Shown: in pieces, positions 45,877 to 54,401 of the stretch
Layout: every line of letters starts with the position of its first letter
Numbering within the stretch: position 1 is the first letter of the stretch
Source of the DNA: MWCO01 sp964488865
Lineage (GTDB): Bacteria > Myxococcota_A > Polyangia > Polyangiales > Polyangiaceae
Direction: 5' to 3'
DNA: 64,000 nt
NCBI GenBank assembly: GCA_964488865.1
Contig: CAZAWR010000025.1
Location: 1 to 64,000 of the forward strand
Program-made: the position numbers and the translations under genes
Notes under the pieces: generated by a model
What the model was told of the DNA's origin: nothing
The model's input: only the letters and a program-made list of their open reading frames with translations
Databases searched by the model: none

Positions 45877-47637
45877 TCAACGCGGCGTGGCAGGGACGAC
45901 GAGTCGCTCCCCGCATCGGAGCAGCACGCCTTGGCCCGAGGAAAGCCAGGACACGCCGTGCATGCCACGGGCGTCGACTTCGGTTCCCACACGGACGAAG
46001 CGCGCGCCGCAAGCGGTCTCGATCGGCGCGCCCGTCTTGCCGGCCATCGCGCCTTGGACGTAGACCCACCCTTCCGGGGGCGCTTGCACGACCAGCACGG
46101 CGCGGTCACGCGGGACGGGAGCGGACCGAACCGCCACGGGGGAAGGACTCGCCGTCGCCGTGGTGCGCGCGGGAGGCGGGGGAGGCATGGGGACCTGTGA
46201 GGTGGCCGGTTGGGTTGCCGCCGACACCGCGGGAGCCACCCGGGAAGCAGCGGGAGCCTTGGTGGGCGACGGCGCCAGGATGCCGACCGCGGCGAACGTG
46301 ACGATCCCCACCACCATGGCGAGGGGAAGGGCCATGACCCAGGAAGGTGCGCCTCGTCGCCTGCGCACGGGCTCCGGTGGCGGCTCTGCTTGCGTGCTCG
46401 CGGTGTACGGGGCGAGGCTTCCCGCAAGCGGCCGAAGAGGCTCGCTCCGGGAGACGATCGTGGCAGACGGTGAGCGCTGTGGGGGGTCCACCACCCTCGT
46501 CTTGGGTGCCTCGGGGACACGGGTGATCTCGTCCCACGCGGGTAACGCGTCGCCGGCAACCGCCGCGGGAGGCGGGATCACCGAAAACGCGGGCTTCCGC
46601 TTCACCGATGGAGGAGGAACGCTCCTGCCCACGCGCGGCGCAGAGCTGGACGACGGGTCCCCCGCAGCCAGCCCTTCCCACATCGCCCCGAGCGAGACCA
46701 CCGCATCACGAAGCGCCCGCTCACCCGATCGGAGATCCATGGCCGCCGCGATGCAGCCCGCCACTTCCTCCGCTTGAATCGCACGCTCCGCCGGGTCCAC
46801 CACCAGGCAGGCGTCCAGCGCCGTCGTCACCAGCGGAGGAACGTCCCGACGCAACGCCCGCAGCGGGTCCAGGTCCCGGACGGACAGGTACCGGAGTCGC
46901 TCCACGTCCGTCAGCCCCTCGGGCGTGGCGGAACGGCCTGTCAGCAGCTCCCAGATAATCAAGGCCGCGGAGAACGTGTCCACGCGTTCCGACAAGCTCC
47001 GCCCCTGCACTTGCTCCGGAGCCACGTACGACGTGCCGTGCCCGATCTGGCCTCCGGCCGTGGCCTCCTCGTCCCCCAGACGCGCGAACCCGTAGCCTGC
47101 GAGCCGGACACGGCCGTCCGCCGCGAGCAAGATGTTTCCCGGTCGGACATCCGAGTGCACGATGGGCGTCGACCCTCCCGATGCATCCATCACCCCGTGC
47201 GCATGAGCGAGTGCGTCGAACAGACGGTGCGCCACGTGCCACACGGCGCTCTCGGCCAGCTGCTTGCGTTGCTTGGCGAGCAGCTCGAGCAAGCGCGCCA
47301 GGCTCAGGCTCGAGAAGTGCTCCATCACCAGCACGAGGCTACCGGCGTGCTCGAACAGGTCGTAGACGTGAACGATGCTCGGGTGGTCGAGGCGGAGCAC
47401 CACCTTGGCTTCTCGCGCCACGGCCTGGGCAGCTCGTCGGTCGGTATCGTGCAGGGGAACCAGCTTGAGCCGGCAGTTTCGCTCGAAGCCGAAGGGGCCG
47501 CGTTGGCGGGCGAGGTACTCGATGGGCCCGCCCTGGTAGGGAAGCCTCTCCACGAGCTGATAGGACCCGACCCAGCCGAGGGTGCCTCCAGGGGGCGTCG
47601 GCTTCGAGGGCTTCGCTGTGGGGAACCCCGCCTCCAT
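45877..47637 (-). CDS. Membrane Ser/Thr kinase-like protein, probable pseudokinase
   Basis: The 586-residue protein has a kinase fold (about 24-300) with the VAIK-type Lys58 (RLKLV), Glu76, catalytic-loop Asp163 (HSDVRPGN) and APE 207-209. The DFG motif is GYG (181-183), so its metal-binding aspartate is missing. HRD is HSD, and the Gly-rich loop is degenerate (YQGGPIEYLA). A Pro/Ser-rich linker, one membrane helix (VMALPLAMVVGIVTFAAVGIL, near 448-468) and an extracytoplasmic domain of about 110 residues follow. The start ATG 47637 was chosen; ATG 47679 is possible. The CHAT lipoprotein gene follows on the same strand. Confidence 0.88.
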   Translation of the reverse strand: MEAGFPTAKPSKPTPPGGTLGWVGSYQLVERLPYQGGPIEYLARQRGPFGFERNCRLKLVPLHDTDRRAAQAVAREAKVVLRLDHPSIVHVYDLFEHAGSLVLVMEHFSSLSLARLLELLAKQRKQLAESAVWHVAHRLFDALAHAHGVMDASGGSTPIVHSDVRPGNILLAADGRVRLAGYGFARLGDEEATAGGQIGHGTSYVAPEQVQGRSLSERVDTFSAALIIWELLTGRSATPEGLTDVERLRYLSVRDLDPLRALRRDVPPLVTTALDACLVVDPAERAIQAEEVAGCIAAAMDLRSGERALRDAVVSLGAMWEGLAAGDPSSSSAPRVGRSVPPPSVKRKPAFSVIPPPAAVAGDALPAWDEITRVPEAPKTRVVDPPQRSPSATIVSRSEPLRPLAGSLAPYTASTQAEPPPEPVRRRRGAPSWVMALPLAMVVGIVTFAAVGILAPSPTKAPAASRVAPAVSAATQPATSQVPMPPPPPARTTATASPSPVAVRSAPVPRDRAVLVVQAPPEGWVYVQGAMAGKTGAPIETACGARFVRVGTEVDARGMHGVSWLSSGQGVLLRCGERLVVPATPR

Positions 47638-47837
47638 CGCCCCTGTTCGTCTCACATCCTGGAGAAAAAGCAACCCCAAACCTTACATTTCATGGGAAAG
47701 CAACGGGTTACGGGTGCCGGGCCCCGATCCCAGCACGGGCATCGATCCTGTCAGCCACTTCCCATGCCTGTCCACACCGAATCATCGGCCGCAAAGAACG
47801 GAGACAACGGCCGTCCTCCTGTTTGCATCTCAGAGGC

Positions 47838-48017
47838 ATGACCCAGCCCAGCACCTCGCCCTGGGAAGACCGCCCCACAGGGGGCGCCCTTCACCTGCAG
47901 TCTGTCTATCCCCTCGATGCGGACATGACGCTCGAGTTGGTCGTCGCTCACGGCAGGCCCTACTGGTTCCTGCACGTGTGTGAGGTCCCGTTCGAGGTCC
48001 ACGCTGGCGTGGCCTGA
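47838..48017 (+). CDS. Possible small protein, 59 residues
   Basis: A short frame starting at ATG 47838 with a strongly alternating sequence (LHLQSVYPLDADMTLELV, then YWFLHVCEVPFEVHAG). It is too short to call by family. Support comes from context: a terminator-like dispersed element follows it at 48051 in the same orientation, as at two other gene ends. Possibly a real small gene; it may instead be chance. Confidence 0.4.
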   Translation: MTQPSTSPWEDRPTGGALHLQSVYPLDADMTLELVVAHGRPYWFLHVCEVPFEVHAGVA

Positions 48018-48050
48018 GGAGCCCGCGCTCCGGTTCGTTGCCCCAAGGGC

Positions 48051-48150
48051 CGCGCTCACCGCGGCTCACCCCAAAACGCCTCGCCTTCGGCTCGGATAGC
48101 CCCAAGCCCAAGCACTGTTCTTTGAACAGTGCTTGATTTGGGACTAGCCT
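48051..48150 (+). repeat. Dispersed intergenic stem-loop element, copy B
   Basis: 48051-48103 matches 60101-60153 with three differences in 53 bases. The right part (48097-48147) is a stem-loop: TAGCCCCAA at its left base, an 11-bp perfect inner stem (AAGCACTGTTC at 48110-48120, GAACAGTGCTT at 48124-48134), and TTTGGGACTAG at the right base. 48131-48150 is identical to 44-63. The hairpin ends 24 bases before the sigma factor start, so it could also affect that gene. Confidence 0.8.
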
Positions 48151-48158
48151 GCGCGCTG

Positions 48159-48809
48159 ATGGGAGGCGTCACCCCCTTGACCCCCGATCGGCTGCAGCGC
48201 GCCCTCGCGGGTGACCGCGCTGCCGTGCGGGCGTTCGTCGACGCCCTGACGCCGCCCATCCAGTCCCGGGTCGCCAGGACGCTGCTCCGGCATCGGCACG
48301 CGGGTCGTGACATTCGCCAGGAGGTCGAGGACCTCTGCCAGCACGTGTTCGTGGCCCTCTTCGCGGACGACGCGCGAGCCCTTCGAGCATGGGATCCGGC
48401 GCGGGGACTCCCGCTGGCCGCGTTCGTGGGTATGGTGGCGGAGCGGGAGGTGAGCTCGGTGCTTCGCAGCCAGCGACGCAACCCTTGGACGGACAAGCCC
48501 ACCGAGGAAGACGGGTTGGACTCGCCCTCGCTCGCCGAAGCAAGCCCCGAGCAGGTCAGCGCCTCACGGGAAGCCCTTCACCAGATTCTCGCGCGGCTCC
48601 GCGCCCGGCTCAGCGAACGCGCGATGCAGATGTTCCTTTGGCTCTACGTGGAAGAGCACAGCGTCGAGGAGGTCCAGGAGTTGACCGGCATGACCCCGGA
48701 CGCCGTCTACGCGTGGAAGTCCCGCCTGGGCAAGCAGGTCAGGGCGATCGCCGAAGAGGTGATGTCAGATTCATCCGTCGCGCCGCGTACGGACCAGGTG
48801 AGCCCGTGA
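48159..48809 (+). CDS. ECF-like RNA polymerase sigma factor
   Basis: The 216-residue protein has the sigma-70 region 2 pattern (about 20-90, with RDIRQEVEDLCQHVFVALF and FVGMVAEREVSSVLRSQRRN). Its region 4 helix-turn-helix is EEHSVEEVQELTGMTPDAVYAWKSRL. It directs RNA polymerase to specific promoters. The ATG at 48159 was chosen just before conserved sequence. The stop overlaps the next start (GTGA), as for sigma/anti-sigma pairs. Confidence 0.88.
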   Translation: MGGVTPLTPDRLQRALAGDRAAVRAFVDALTPPIQSRVARTLLRHRHAGRDIRQEVEDLCQHVFVALFADDARALRAWDPARGLPLAAFVGMVAEREVSSVLRSQRRNPWTDKPTEEDGLDSPSLAEASPEQVSASREALHQILARLRARLSERAMQMFLWLYVEEHSVEEVQELTGMTPDAVYAWKSRLGKQVRAIAEEVMSDSSVAPRTDQVSP

Positions 48810-49579
48810 AGAACGATCCCCTCCTGCAAGCCCTCGGAGCGCTGGCTCGCGAGCAAGACCCCGCCCGGGACCCGAGGTGGGACGAGCTGGCCGCGGGCGA
48901 GTTGCGCGGCCCGCAACGCGAGGAACTGAGGGAAGACGCTGCACAGATCGAAGGCGAAGCGTTTGCCGACGAGGCCCTGGAGGCCTTCCAGCCGATCGGA
49001 GGCGAGGCCAAGGACCGCTTCGTGGACGCCATCCTGGCGGAAGCGGGCGCGTCTCGCGTCGAGCAGGCGAAGGTCATCCCCCTGCGCCGTGCGTGGTGGG
49101 CCGCGGGTTCGCTCGGGGCCCTGGCCGCCGCGGCCGCGGTTCTGATGCTGCTTCGCTCGCCGGGGCCGGCTGGGTTGCCGTCTTACGACCTGGTCGTGTC
49201 GGGGGGCGAGAGCGGTGTCCGTGCCCTCACGGTCCAGGAGGTTCCCAAGCTGGCCCCTGGCTCGCGGCTGGAGGTCGTGCTTCGTCCGGCCACGCGCACG
49301 GAGGGTCCCATCGTTGTGCGGGGCGCCATGCGAAAAGGCGACGACGTCCGTCCCTGGACGCCGGCCGCCGAGACGGACCCCGACGGCGCTGCGCGCATCT
49401 CGGGCACACGGGAGGCGCTGTTTGCGGACACGCCCGTGGGACGGTGGACCCTGGTGATTGGGGTGGGGAGGCCCGACGTGTTGCCGTCGTCGGCCTCGGA
49501 GCTGTTCCGTCTTGAAGCGGGGGAGGACCCCGTGGGGGCTCGCTTGCAGCGGGTCGACGTCGAGTTGATCGGTCCTTGA
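48806..49579 (+). CDS. Membrane protein coupled to the sigma factor
   Basis: The GTG at 48806 overlaps the sigma stop. The 257-residue protein has an N-terminal cytoplasmic part of about 94 residues, one membrane helix (WWAAGSLGALAAAAAVLML) and a beta-rich domain of about 140 residues outside the membrane (GSRLEVVLRPATRTEGPIVV). The topology fits an anti-sigma factor. However, I see no clear zinc-binding ASD motif (HxxxCxxC) in the N-terminal part. The regulatory role is inferred from coupling and topology. Confidence 0.75.
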   Translation: MKNDPLLQALGALAREQDPARDPRWDELAAGELRGPQREELREDAAQIEGEAFADEALEAFQPIGGEAKDRFVDAILAEAGASRVEQAKVIPLRRAWWAAGSLGALAAAAAVLMLLRSPGPAGLPSYDLVVSGGESGVRALTVQEVPKLAPGSRLEVVLRPATRTEGPIVVRGAMRKGDDVRPWTPAAETDPDGAARISGTREALFADTPVGRWTLVIGVGRPDVLPSSASELFRLEAGEDPVGARLQRVDVELIGP

Positions 49580-49633
49580 CCTTTCAGCGACGGGGCACGT
49601 CTGACGTCGCTGCTACCGACGATCGACGGATGG

Positions 49634-49690
49634 CGGACATCAACTAGGAGCTGAGAACACGGAAGGCGAACAGAGACTGATGAATGGCCT
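49634..49690. repeat. Partial second copy of the MITE-like element
   Basis: CGGACATCAACTAGGAGC plus TGAGAACA, and the downstream TGATGAATGGCC, match 33015-33069. The inverted right end seen at 33173-33208 is absent here. Only one end is preserved. Confidence 0.55.
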
Positions 49691-49748
49691 GAGGTTCTTG
49701 CGAACCCGGCGCCGACCGCCAATCAGTCCTGCTCCCGCACCGACCCCT

Positions 49749-49908
49749 TCTGTGCCCGCTGTGCCTTCGGTGCTGTGGTTCTCCGGGCGGGGACGCGGCC
49801 TACGCTCAGACGCGGGGTCGCGTCACTCACCCAGCCAACCTCCGGACCAACCCCGAAACCCCTTCTGTGGTTTCTGCGTCCTCTGTGGTTCTCCGGGCGG
49901 GGACGCGG
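49749..49908 (+). repeat. 9-nt periodic arrays and a 26-bp direct repeat
   Basis: 49749-49781 and 49864-49890 carry 9-nt units. The second array is exact: TCTGTGGTT, TCTGCGTCC, TCTGTGGTT. Each array runs into the same 26 bases (CTGTGGTTCTCCGGGCGGGG plus ACGCGG) at 49773-49798 and 49883-49908. This and the element at 49634-49690 fill the 332-base gap between 49580 and 49911. No gene seen there. Confidence 0.7.
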
Positions 49909-49911
49909 TGC

Positions 49912-50526
49912 CTACTCGATCTCGCCGCCCTCGATCACCCAGCCTGCCTTCTTGGCGCCGCCGAGCGGGGTCGCCTCGTCGCGCGCCGCACGGTACTTCT
50001 TCACGTCCACCTGCGACGGGTCCACGACCCAGCGGCGGATCATGGGGAGCACCTTCGTCTCCCAGACGGGGGAGAGGCGAACGGACAGGAATCGTTCGTA
50101 GAGGGCGTCGACCATCTTCTCGAGCTCTTCGATGAGGTACATGCGCTCGTAGAAGCGCTCCTCTTCCTCTTCCTTGATGAGCTGGGGGAGCAAGGCGCTC
50201 GAGACGTTCAGGGTCTTGGCGTTGATCACGCCACCGAAGGCTTGCTGCCCGCGGTCGATGCGGATGCGAGCCTGGATGGGGAGCTTGCCGCGGCGCAGGG
50301 CCTCGTGGGCTTCGCTGGTGGCACTGGGAGCGGCGCCTCGCATGCGGGTGATTTCCTGCTCGGCGGCTTCGGACTCGAGGGTGAGCTGATTCTCCAGCCA
50401 CAGCTCGAAGCGCTCGCCGTCGGGCATCTCGAACTGCCCCTCGAGCACTTCGCTCTCGAACCACAGGAAGATGAGGAACTCTCGTCCCAGAAACCGGCCC
50501 GACTCGACGGCATCCAGAAGATCCAT
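49912..50526 (-). CDS. Hypothetical partner of the RdgC-like protein
   Basis: The 204-residue, acidic, mostly helical protein has no signal or membrane segment (FLGREFLIFLWFESEVLEGQ, then YLIEELEKMVDALYERFLSV). It follows the RdgC-like gene after a gap of 2 bases, so the two are co-translated. RdgC-like genes and this kind of neighbour appear to form a pair here; function is unknown to me. The 3' end borders the 9-nt repeat arrays. Confidence 0.78.
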   Translation of the reverse strand: MDLLDAVESGRFLGREFLIFLWFESEVLEGQFEMPDGERFELWLENQLTLESEAAEQEITRMRGAAPSATSEAHEALRRGKLPIQARIRIDRGQQAFGGVINAKTLNVSSALLPQLIKEEEEERFYERMYLIEELEKMVDALYERFLSVRLSPVWETKVLPMIRRWVVDPSQVDVKKYRAARDEATPLGGAKKAGWVIEGGEIE

Positions 50527-50528
50527 GG

Positions 50529-51203
50529 CTACGCTTCCTCTCCCTCTAGCTGGGGCCGTCGGAGGACACGGGGCAGGCCGCTCTCGTCGGGTCCGTGGAA
50601 CTTGCTCAGGTCGAGGCGCAGGAGCGACAGGGCCTGGGGCTCCGAGATGCCCACGCGAACGGCATTGGCGTAGGGGCTCTCGGGGACCAGCTTGAGCTTG
50701 AAGGTCTTCTCGAAGATTTCGAACAGCCGCTCGTGCATCTTGGGGGAGTTGCTCCAGAAGCGGACGAGGCCTGCGTCCAGGTCCCAGGACATGTCGACGA
50801 CCTTCATCGCCGGGATGACCTGCTTGCGGAGCCGCTTCGCGACGAACATCCGAAGCTCTTCCTTCTCCTTGCGTCCAAGCCGCTCACGTCCCTTGCGCTC
50901 GAGGTGCTGGCGCTCGGCCTCGGCGAAGTGGGCGTCGAACACGGGCTTGGGCAAGCGCCAGCGGTCAATGCGCAGGGAGAGGTTCAGGAAGTTGTTCAGG
51001 AAGATCTTGTCGCGGGAGAGGTCCAGGTCGAAGGGGTCCGCGATCGAGACCCACCCGCTGTGCTCCTCGTCCGGTTCCTGTGCCACGAGCGGCTCGAACA
51101 CGCGGTTCTTGATCGACCGCATGAACCGGTCGTGAAAGGCCCCTTCCAGCTCGCCCCACACGTACAGGCGGGTGTAGCTGACGTTTCCTTTGATGGCTCC
51201 CAA
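50529..51203 (-). CDS. RdgC-like recombination-associated protein
   Basis: The 224-residue protein looks like a myxobacterial relative of RdgC. It has a start SYTRLYVWGELEGAFHDRF, then EHSGWVSI, LRIDRWRLPKPVFDAHFA, RKEKEELRMFVAKRLRKQVI and KTFKLKLVPESPYANAV. True RdgC (about 300 residues) is a ring-shaped DNA-binding protein that limits RecA. This shorter form may share the DNA-binding fold. Assignment is by resemblance from memory and should be confirmed. The gene at 49912 follows 2 bases later. Confidence 0.7.
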   Translation of the reverse strand: MGAIKGNVSYTRLYVWGELEGAFHDRFMRSIKNRVFEPLVAQEPDEEHSGWVSIADPFDLDLSRDKIFLNNFLNLSLRIDRWRLPKPVFDAHFAEAERQHLERKGRERLGRKEKEELRMFVAKRLRKQVIPAMKVVDMSWDLDAGLVRFWSNSPKMHERLFEIFEKTFKLKLVPESPYANAVRVGISEPQALSLLRLDLSKFHGPDESGLPRVLRRPQLEGEEA

Positions 51204-51291
51204 GTTCGGCTCCTCGTGGCAGGCGTTCGCGGAGGGGCGTAGCTACCACAGGCCACCGGTTTCGTCCAAGGGCACCCGGGGGGCGGGCTCG

Positions 51292-51948
51292 TCACCGCGG
51301 AATCGAGAACACCGGCGTGGGCACCAGCCTCGTCCCGTCCGAGTCGTCGTCCGCGGGCGTGTCGTAGCACGCCACCTCGACCCAGCCGTCCGTCTCGAGA
51401 AAGCCGCGTCGCGGGTCGGCGACGAGCACCAGCACGCCTCTTCGCGAGAGGTGCGTCAGCCAGGCCCGCATCGACCTCGCCAGCTCTCGCTCGTAGGTCA
51501 CGTCGCCAGCGAGGACCACGTCCCAGGGGCCTTGCTCGGTCCCGAGGAGATCCGCCGTGGTGGTGAGGATGCTGACCCCGTTGATCGCAGCGTTCAGGGC
51601 GAGGGCGGCGACGGCCACCGGGTCCGTGTCGCAGGCGATGACGTCCGCGCCGCACTGGGCCGCGGCGATGGCTTCGACACCGCCCCCAGCGCCGAAGGCG
51701 AGGACGCGTTTGCCTTGCACGATCTCGGGGTGTTGCAGCAGGTGGTGCGCGAGGGCGTGGCCTCCCGGCCAGCAGAAGGCCCAGAACGGGTCTTCGAGCC
51801 CGGTCGCGTCGACTTGTGCCTGGTTTGCGCGCCATAGCGGTTGATCCGGCGTGATCAGGTGCAGTCGGATCGCAGGGCACAGCCGAGGTGTTGCCACCGC
51901 CGTGTGCGCAAGGACCAGCGCGGTCAGGGGATCGAGGGCCTTCTGCAT
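51292..51948 (-). CDS. Class I methyltransferase, ETFB-lysine-methyltransferase-like
   Basis: The 218-residue protein has DPFWAFCWPGGHALAHHLL, a SAM motif VLAFGAGGGVEAIAAAQCGA, DTDPVAVAALALNAAINGV and LAGDVTYEREL. This set is typical of the METTL20/ETFBKMT lysine-methyltransferase group. It would methylate lysines of a cytoplasmic protein. The target cannot be told. Divergent from the lipoprotein gene at 51990 (41 bases between starts). Confidence 0.82.
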   Translation of the reverse strand: MQKALDPLTALVLAHTAVATPRLCPAIRLHLITPDQPLWRANQAQVDATGLEDPFWAFCWPGGHALAHHLLQHPEIVQGKRVLAFGAGGGVEAIAAAQCGADVIACDTDPVAVAALALNAAINGVSILTTTADLLGTEQGPWDVVLAGDVTYERELARSMRAWLTHLSRRGVLVLVADPRRGFLETDGWVEVACYDTPADDDSDGTRLVPTPVFSIPR

Positions 51949-51989
51949 AGTTTCTTCCTCTGATGCGGCCGCTTCGATACCATGGCCGC

Positions 51990-52463
51990 ATGTGGAGCTG
52001 GCGCGAAACCTTGGTGGTCTGCGTGGTGTTGGGTGGCTGCGGGGGGGAACCCGATCCCCAGCCCGAGCGAGGGTCGGGCGGATCGATGGCTGCCCCTCCT
52101 GTCGCTACCGCGGAAGGCGGCTCGGGTGGCTCGGGCGGTTCGGGTGGCTCGGGTGGCTCGGGAGGAGGCACCGTCAGCGTTCCGAGCTGCCTCGAGCTTT
52201 GTGCCTGGGAGGTCGAGGTCGCGGGGGATTGTCCCGCGGACTCCCTCGACCAGTGCAAGGCCGCGTACCTGACTTACGCGCTGGGCGGCGACGCGGACTG
52301 CATCGCCACGCTCGATGCTTGGTGCAAGTGTCTCGAGGACTACGCCGACCCGGAGCTGATCAGCTGTACTGGAGGACCGGTCACGTCGAACATTCCGGTG
52401 CTCAGTGGCACGCCCGCGGCTTGCGACGACCTCACCAACGCGTGGGTTGCCTGCAACCAGTGA
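51990..52463 (+). CDS. Small Gly/Ser-linker lipoprotein
   Basis: The ATG at 51990 gives a lipoprotein signal (ETLVVCVVLGGC, Cys17). The 157-residue product has a Gly-Ser linker and a compact helical domain with eight cysteines (SCLELCAWE, DCPADSLDQC, DCIATLDAWCKCLE, SCTGG, ACDDL, ACNQ). It is probably disulfide-bonded outside the inner membrane. Unknown function. Confidence 0.78.
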   Translation: MWSWRETLVVCVVLGGCGGEPDPQPERGSGGSMAAPPVATAEGGSGGSGGSGGSGGSGGGTVSVPSCLELCAWEVEVAGDCPADSLDQCKAAYLTYALGGDADCIATLDAWCKCLEDYADPELISCTGGPVTSNIPVLSGTPAACDDLTNAWVACNQ

Positions 52464-52529
52464 AGCGCACGGAACGCTGACGGAGCTGCGAACCTGCGTT
52501 ATGATGCGGCCCTTCTGGAACGCGATGCC

Positions 52530-53036
52530 ATGCCGATCTTCAGCAAGAAACAGGAACCCCTTTCCCCCAAAGACGCCGCTTCCCTTTTGCGCCAAGCCGT
52601 CGTGACCGAGATGGCGGGTGCGGACGAGGAGACGGTGCGCATCGTCACTGCGGTGGCCGGGCTGCTCGCCACCGTGGCGTATGCGGACCGCGTGTTCGCC
52701 CCCGAGGAGGTCGAGCACGTGAGGACGTCCATTGGGCGGATTCACGGCATGACGCCCCAGTCCACGAACGCCATCTGCGGCGTGCTGAGTCGCCATCTCG
52801 CGGAGCTGTCCACGCTTCACAGCCATGCGTTCACGCGCGAGCTCAAAGAGCTTACCGAGCCCCACGTCCGCGTCGAAATCCTCGACGTTCTTGTCGACCT
52901 CGCCGCGGCCGACGGCGAGATCAGCCTGCCCGAGGTCACCCAGTTGAGGCAGCTGACCGTGTCGCTGGGCCTCTCGCAGGCGGACTACAACGCCTCCCAG
53001 GCGCGTCATCGGGACAAGCTCACGTCGCTGTCATGA
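52530..53036 (+). CDS. TerB-like protein
   Basis: The 168-residue all-helical cytoplasmic protein has a TerB-type fold (AVAGLLATVAYADRVFAPEE, then LVDLAAADGEISLPEVTQLR). Asp/Glu residues in the two AxADGxx-like repeats match the family. TerB proteins are tied to tellurite and stress-response modules. No other ter genes are near. The 3' end overlaps the amidase start (ATGA). Confidence 0.83.
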   Translation: MPIFSKKQEPLSPKDAASLLRQAVVTEMAGADEETVRIVTAVAGLLATVAYADRVFAPEEVEHVRTSIGRIHGMTPQSTNAICGVLSRHLAELSTLHSHAFTRELKELTEPHVRVEILDVLVDLAAADGEISLPEVTQLRQLTVSLGLSQADYNASQARHRDKLTSLS

Positions 53037-54397
53037 CGGCTGCCTCGCTGCCGGACCTGCGCGTGATCGCGGGGGAGCTGCGCGCGGGGACGCGTCGCTG
53101 CACGGACGTGGTGGAGGCTACGTTGGCGGGGCGCGAAGCCTCTTCCGACCGTCTGGGGCCGTACAAAACCTGGGACCCCGAAGGGGCGAGGCGGCAGGCC
53201 ACGGTGGTGGACGATGCGTTTCGCGCGGGCATGGATTCGGGCCCGCTGCAGGGCATTCCGGTGTCCTTCAAGGACCTGTTCGGGGTGCGTGGGTGGCCCA
53301 CGTTCGCGGGGACGGCCCGCCGGTTGCCAGCCTGCTGGGAGACCGAGGGCAGCGTGGTGTCCCGCGTCCGCTCGCAGCTCTGCGTGGTGATGGGCAAGAC
53401 GCACATGGTGGAGCTTGCCTTTGGCGGTCTCGGCACGAACCTGCACTGGGGCACGCCAAGGAACCCGTGGGATCTCGTGACCCATCGCGTGCCGGGAGGG
53501 TCGTCGTCCGGGGCTGGCGTCAGCCTCGTCGAGGGGTCCGCCTTGCTGGCGCTCGGAACGGACACGGCCGGGTCGGTGCGCATTCCAGCGAGCATGACCG
53601 GCACGGCGGGGTTGAAGACGTCGGTGGGGCGCTGGCCCACGGACGGCGTGGTGCCGCTGAGCTTCACGTTCGACAGCGTGGGTCTGCTCGCGAGGAGTGT
53701 GCGGGACCTGGCCTTCGCGTTCGAGGCGATCGAGGGTGGGTTCGGACGACGCGACCCCGTGCCCGCGCGTTCCTTGGAGGGACGCCGGTTCGGTGTGCCG
53801 GAGCGGTTGTTCCGGGAGGACCTGTCCCCGGGAATCGAGGAGGCGTTCGCCGAGGGGCTGTGCGCGATCGAGCGTGCCGGGGCGACGCTGGTGCCGGTGG
53901 ACCTTCCGCAGGCCGAGGAGGCGTACGCGATCTTCCTGCAGGGCGGGCTGGCGGGGGTCGAGGTGGCGGCGTTTCTGGCGGAGGCGTTGCCCGATCGGGT
54001 CGCTGGTCTCGACCCGGCCGTGCAGGATCGCATCCGGTCGGCGTCGTCCACGCCAGCGACCGAGTACATCAAACGTCGCAAGCGTTTCGAGGATCTGGCG
54101 CACGAGGCGTGGGCGCGCATGGCGGAGGTGGACGCGCTATTGACGCCTACGGTGGCCGTTTCGCCCCCCGCCGTGGCGGACCTCGAAGACCTGGATACCT
54201 ATCGTCGATGCAACCTGCTGGCCTTGCGGAACACGTCGATTGGCAATCTACTCTCGCTCTGTGCGCTGTCGTTGCCGGTGGGGCGTGACGTGTTGGGGTT
54301 GCCGGTGGGGTTGCAGCTGATGGGGTTGCCTGGGACGGACCGGGACTTGCTGGGGTTCGGGATGGGTGCGGAGCAAGTGCTGGTCGGTGTAGTCTGA
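53033..54397 (+). CDS. Amidase-signature family hydrolase
   Basis: The 454-residue protein has the Ser-cisSer-Lys triad of the amidase-signature family: Lys122 (MGKTHMVELAF), the cis-Ser in GGSSSGAGVS (157-159) and Ser181 in DTAGSVRIPAS. GatA-like length, but GatB and GatC are absent here, so it is likely a general amide hydrolase. No signal peptide. Translationally coupled to the TerB-like gene. The GH43 gene starts 4 bases after the stop. Confidence 0.9.
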   Translation: MTAASLPDLRVIAGELRAGTRRCTDVVEATLAGREASSDRLGPYKTWDPEGARRQATVVDDAFRAGMDSGPLQGIPVSFKDLFGVRGWPTFAGTARRLPACWETEGSVVSRVRSQLCVVMGKTHMVELAFGGLGTNLHWGTPRNPWDLVTHRVPGGSSSGAGVSLVEGSALLALGTDTAGSVRIPASMTGTAGLKTSVGRWPTDGVVPLSFTFDSVGLLARSVRDLAFAFEAIEGGFGRRDPVPARSLEGRRFGVPERLFREDLSPGIEEAFAEGLCAIERAGATLVPVDLPQAEEAYAIFLQGGLAGVEVAAFLAEALPDRVAGLDPAVQDRIRSASSTPATEYIKRRKRFEDLAHEAWARMAEVDALLTPTVAVSPPAVADLEDLDTYRRCNLLALRNTSIGNLLSLCALSLPVGRDVLGLPVGLQLMGLPGTDRDLLGFGMGAEQVLVGVV

Positions 54398-54401
54398 CCA
54401 G

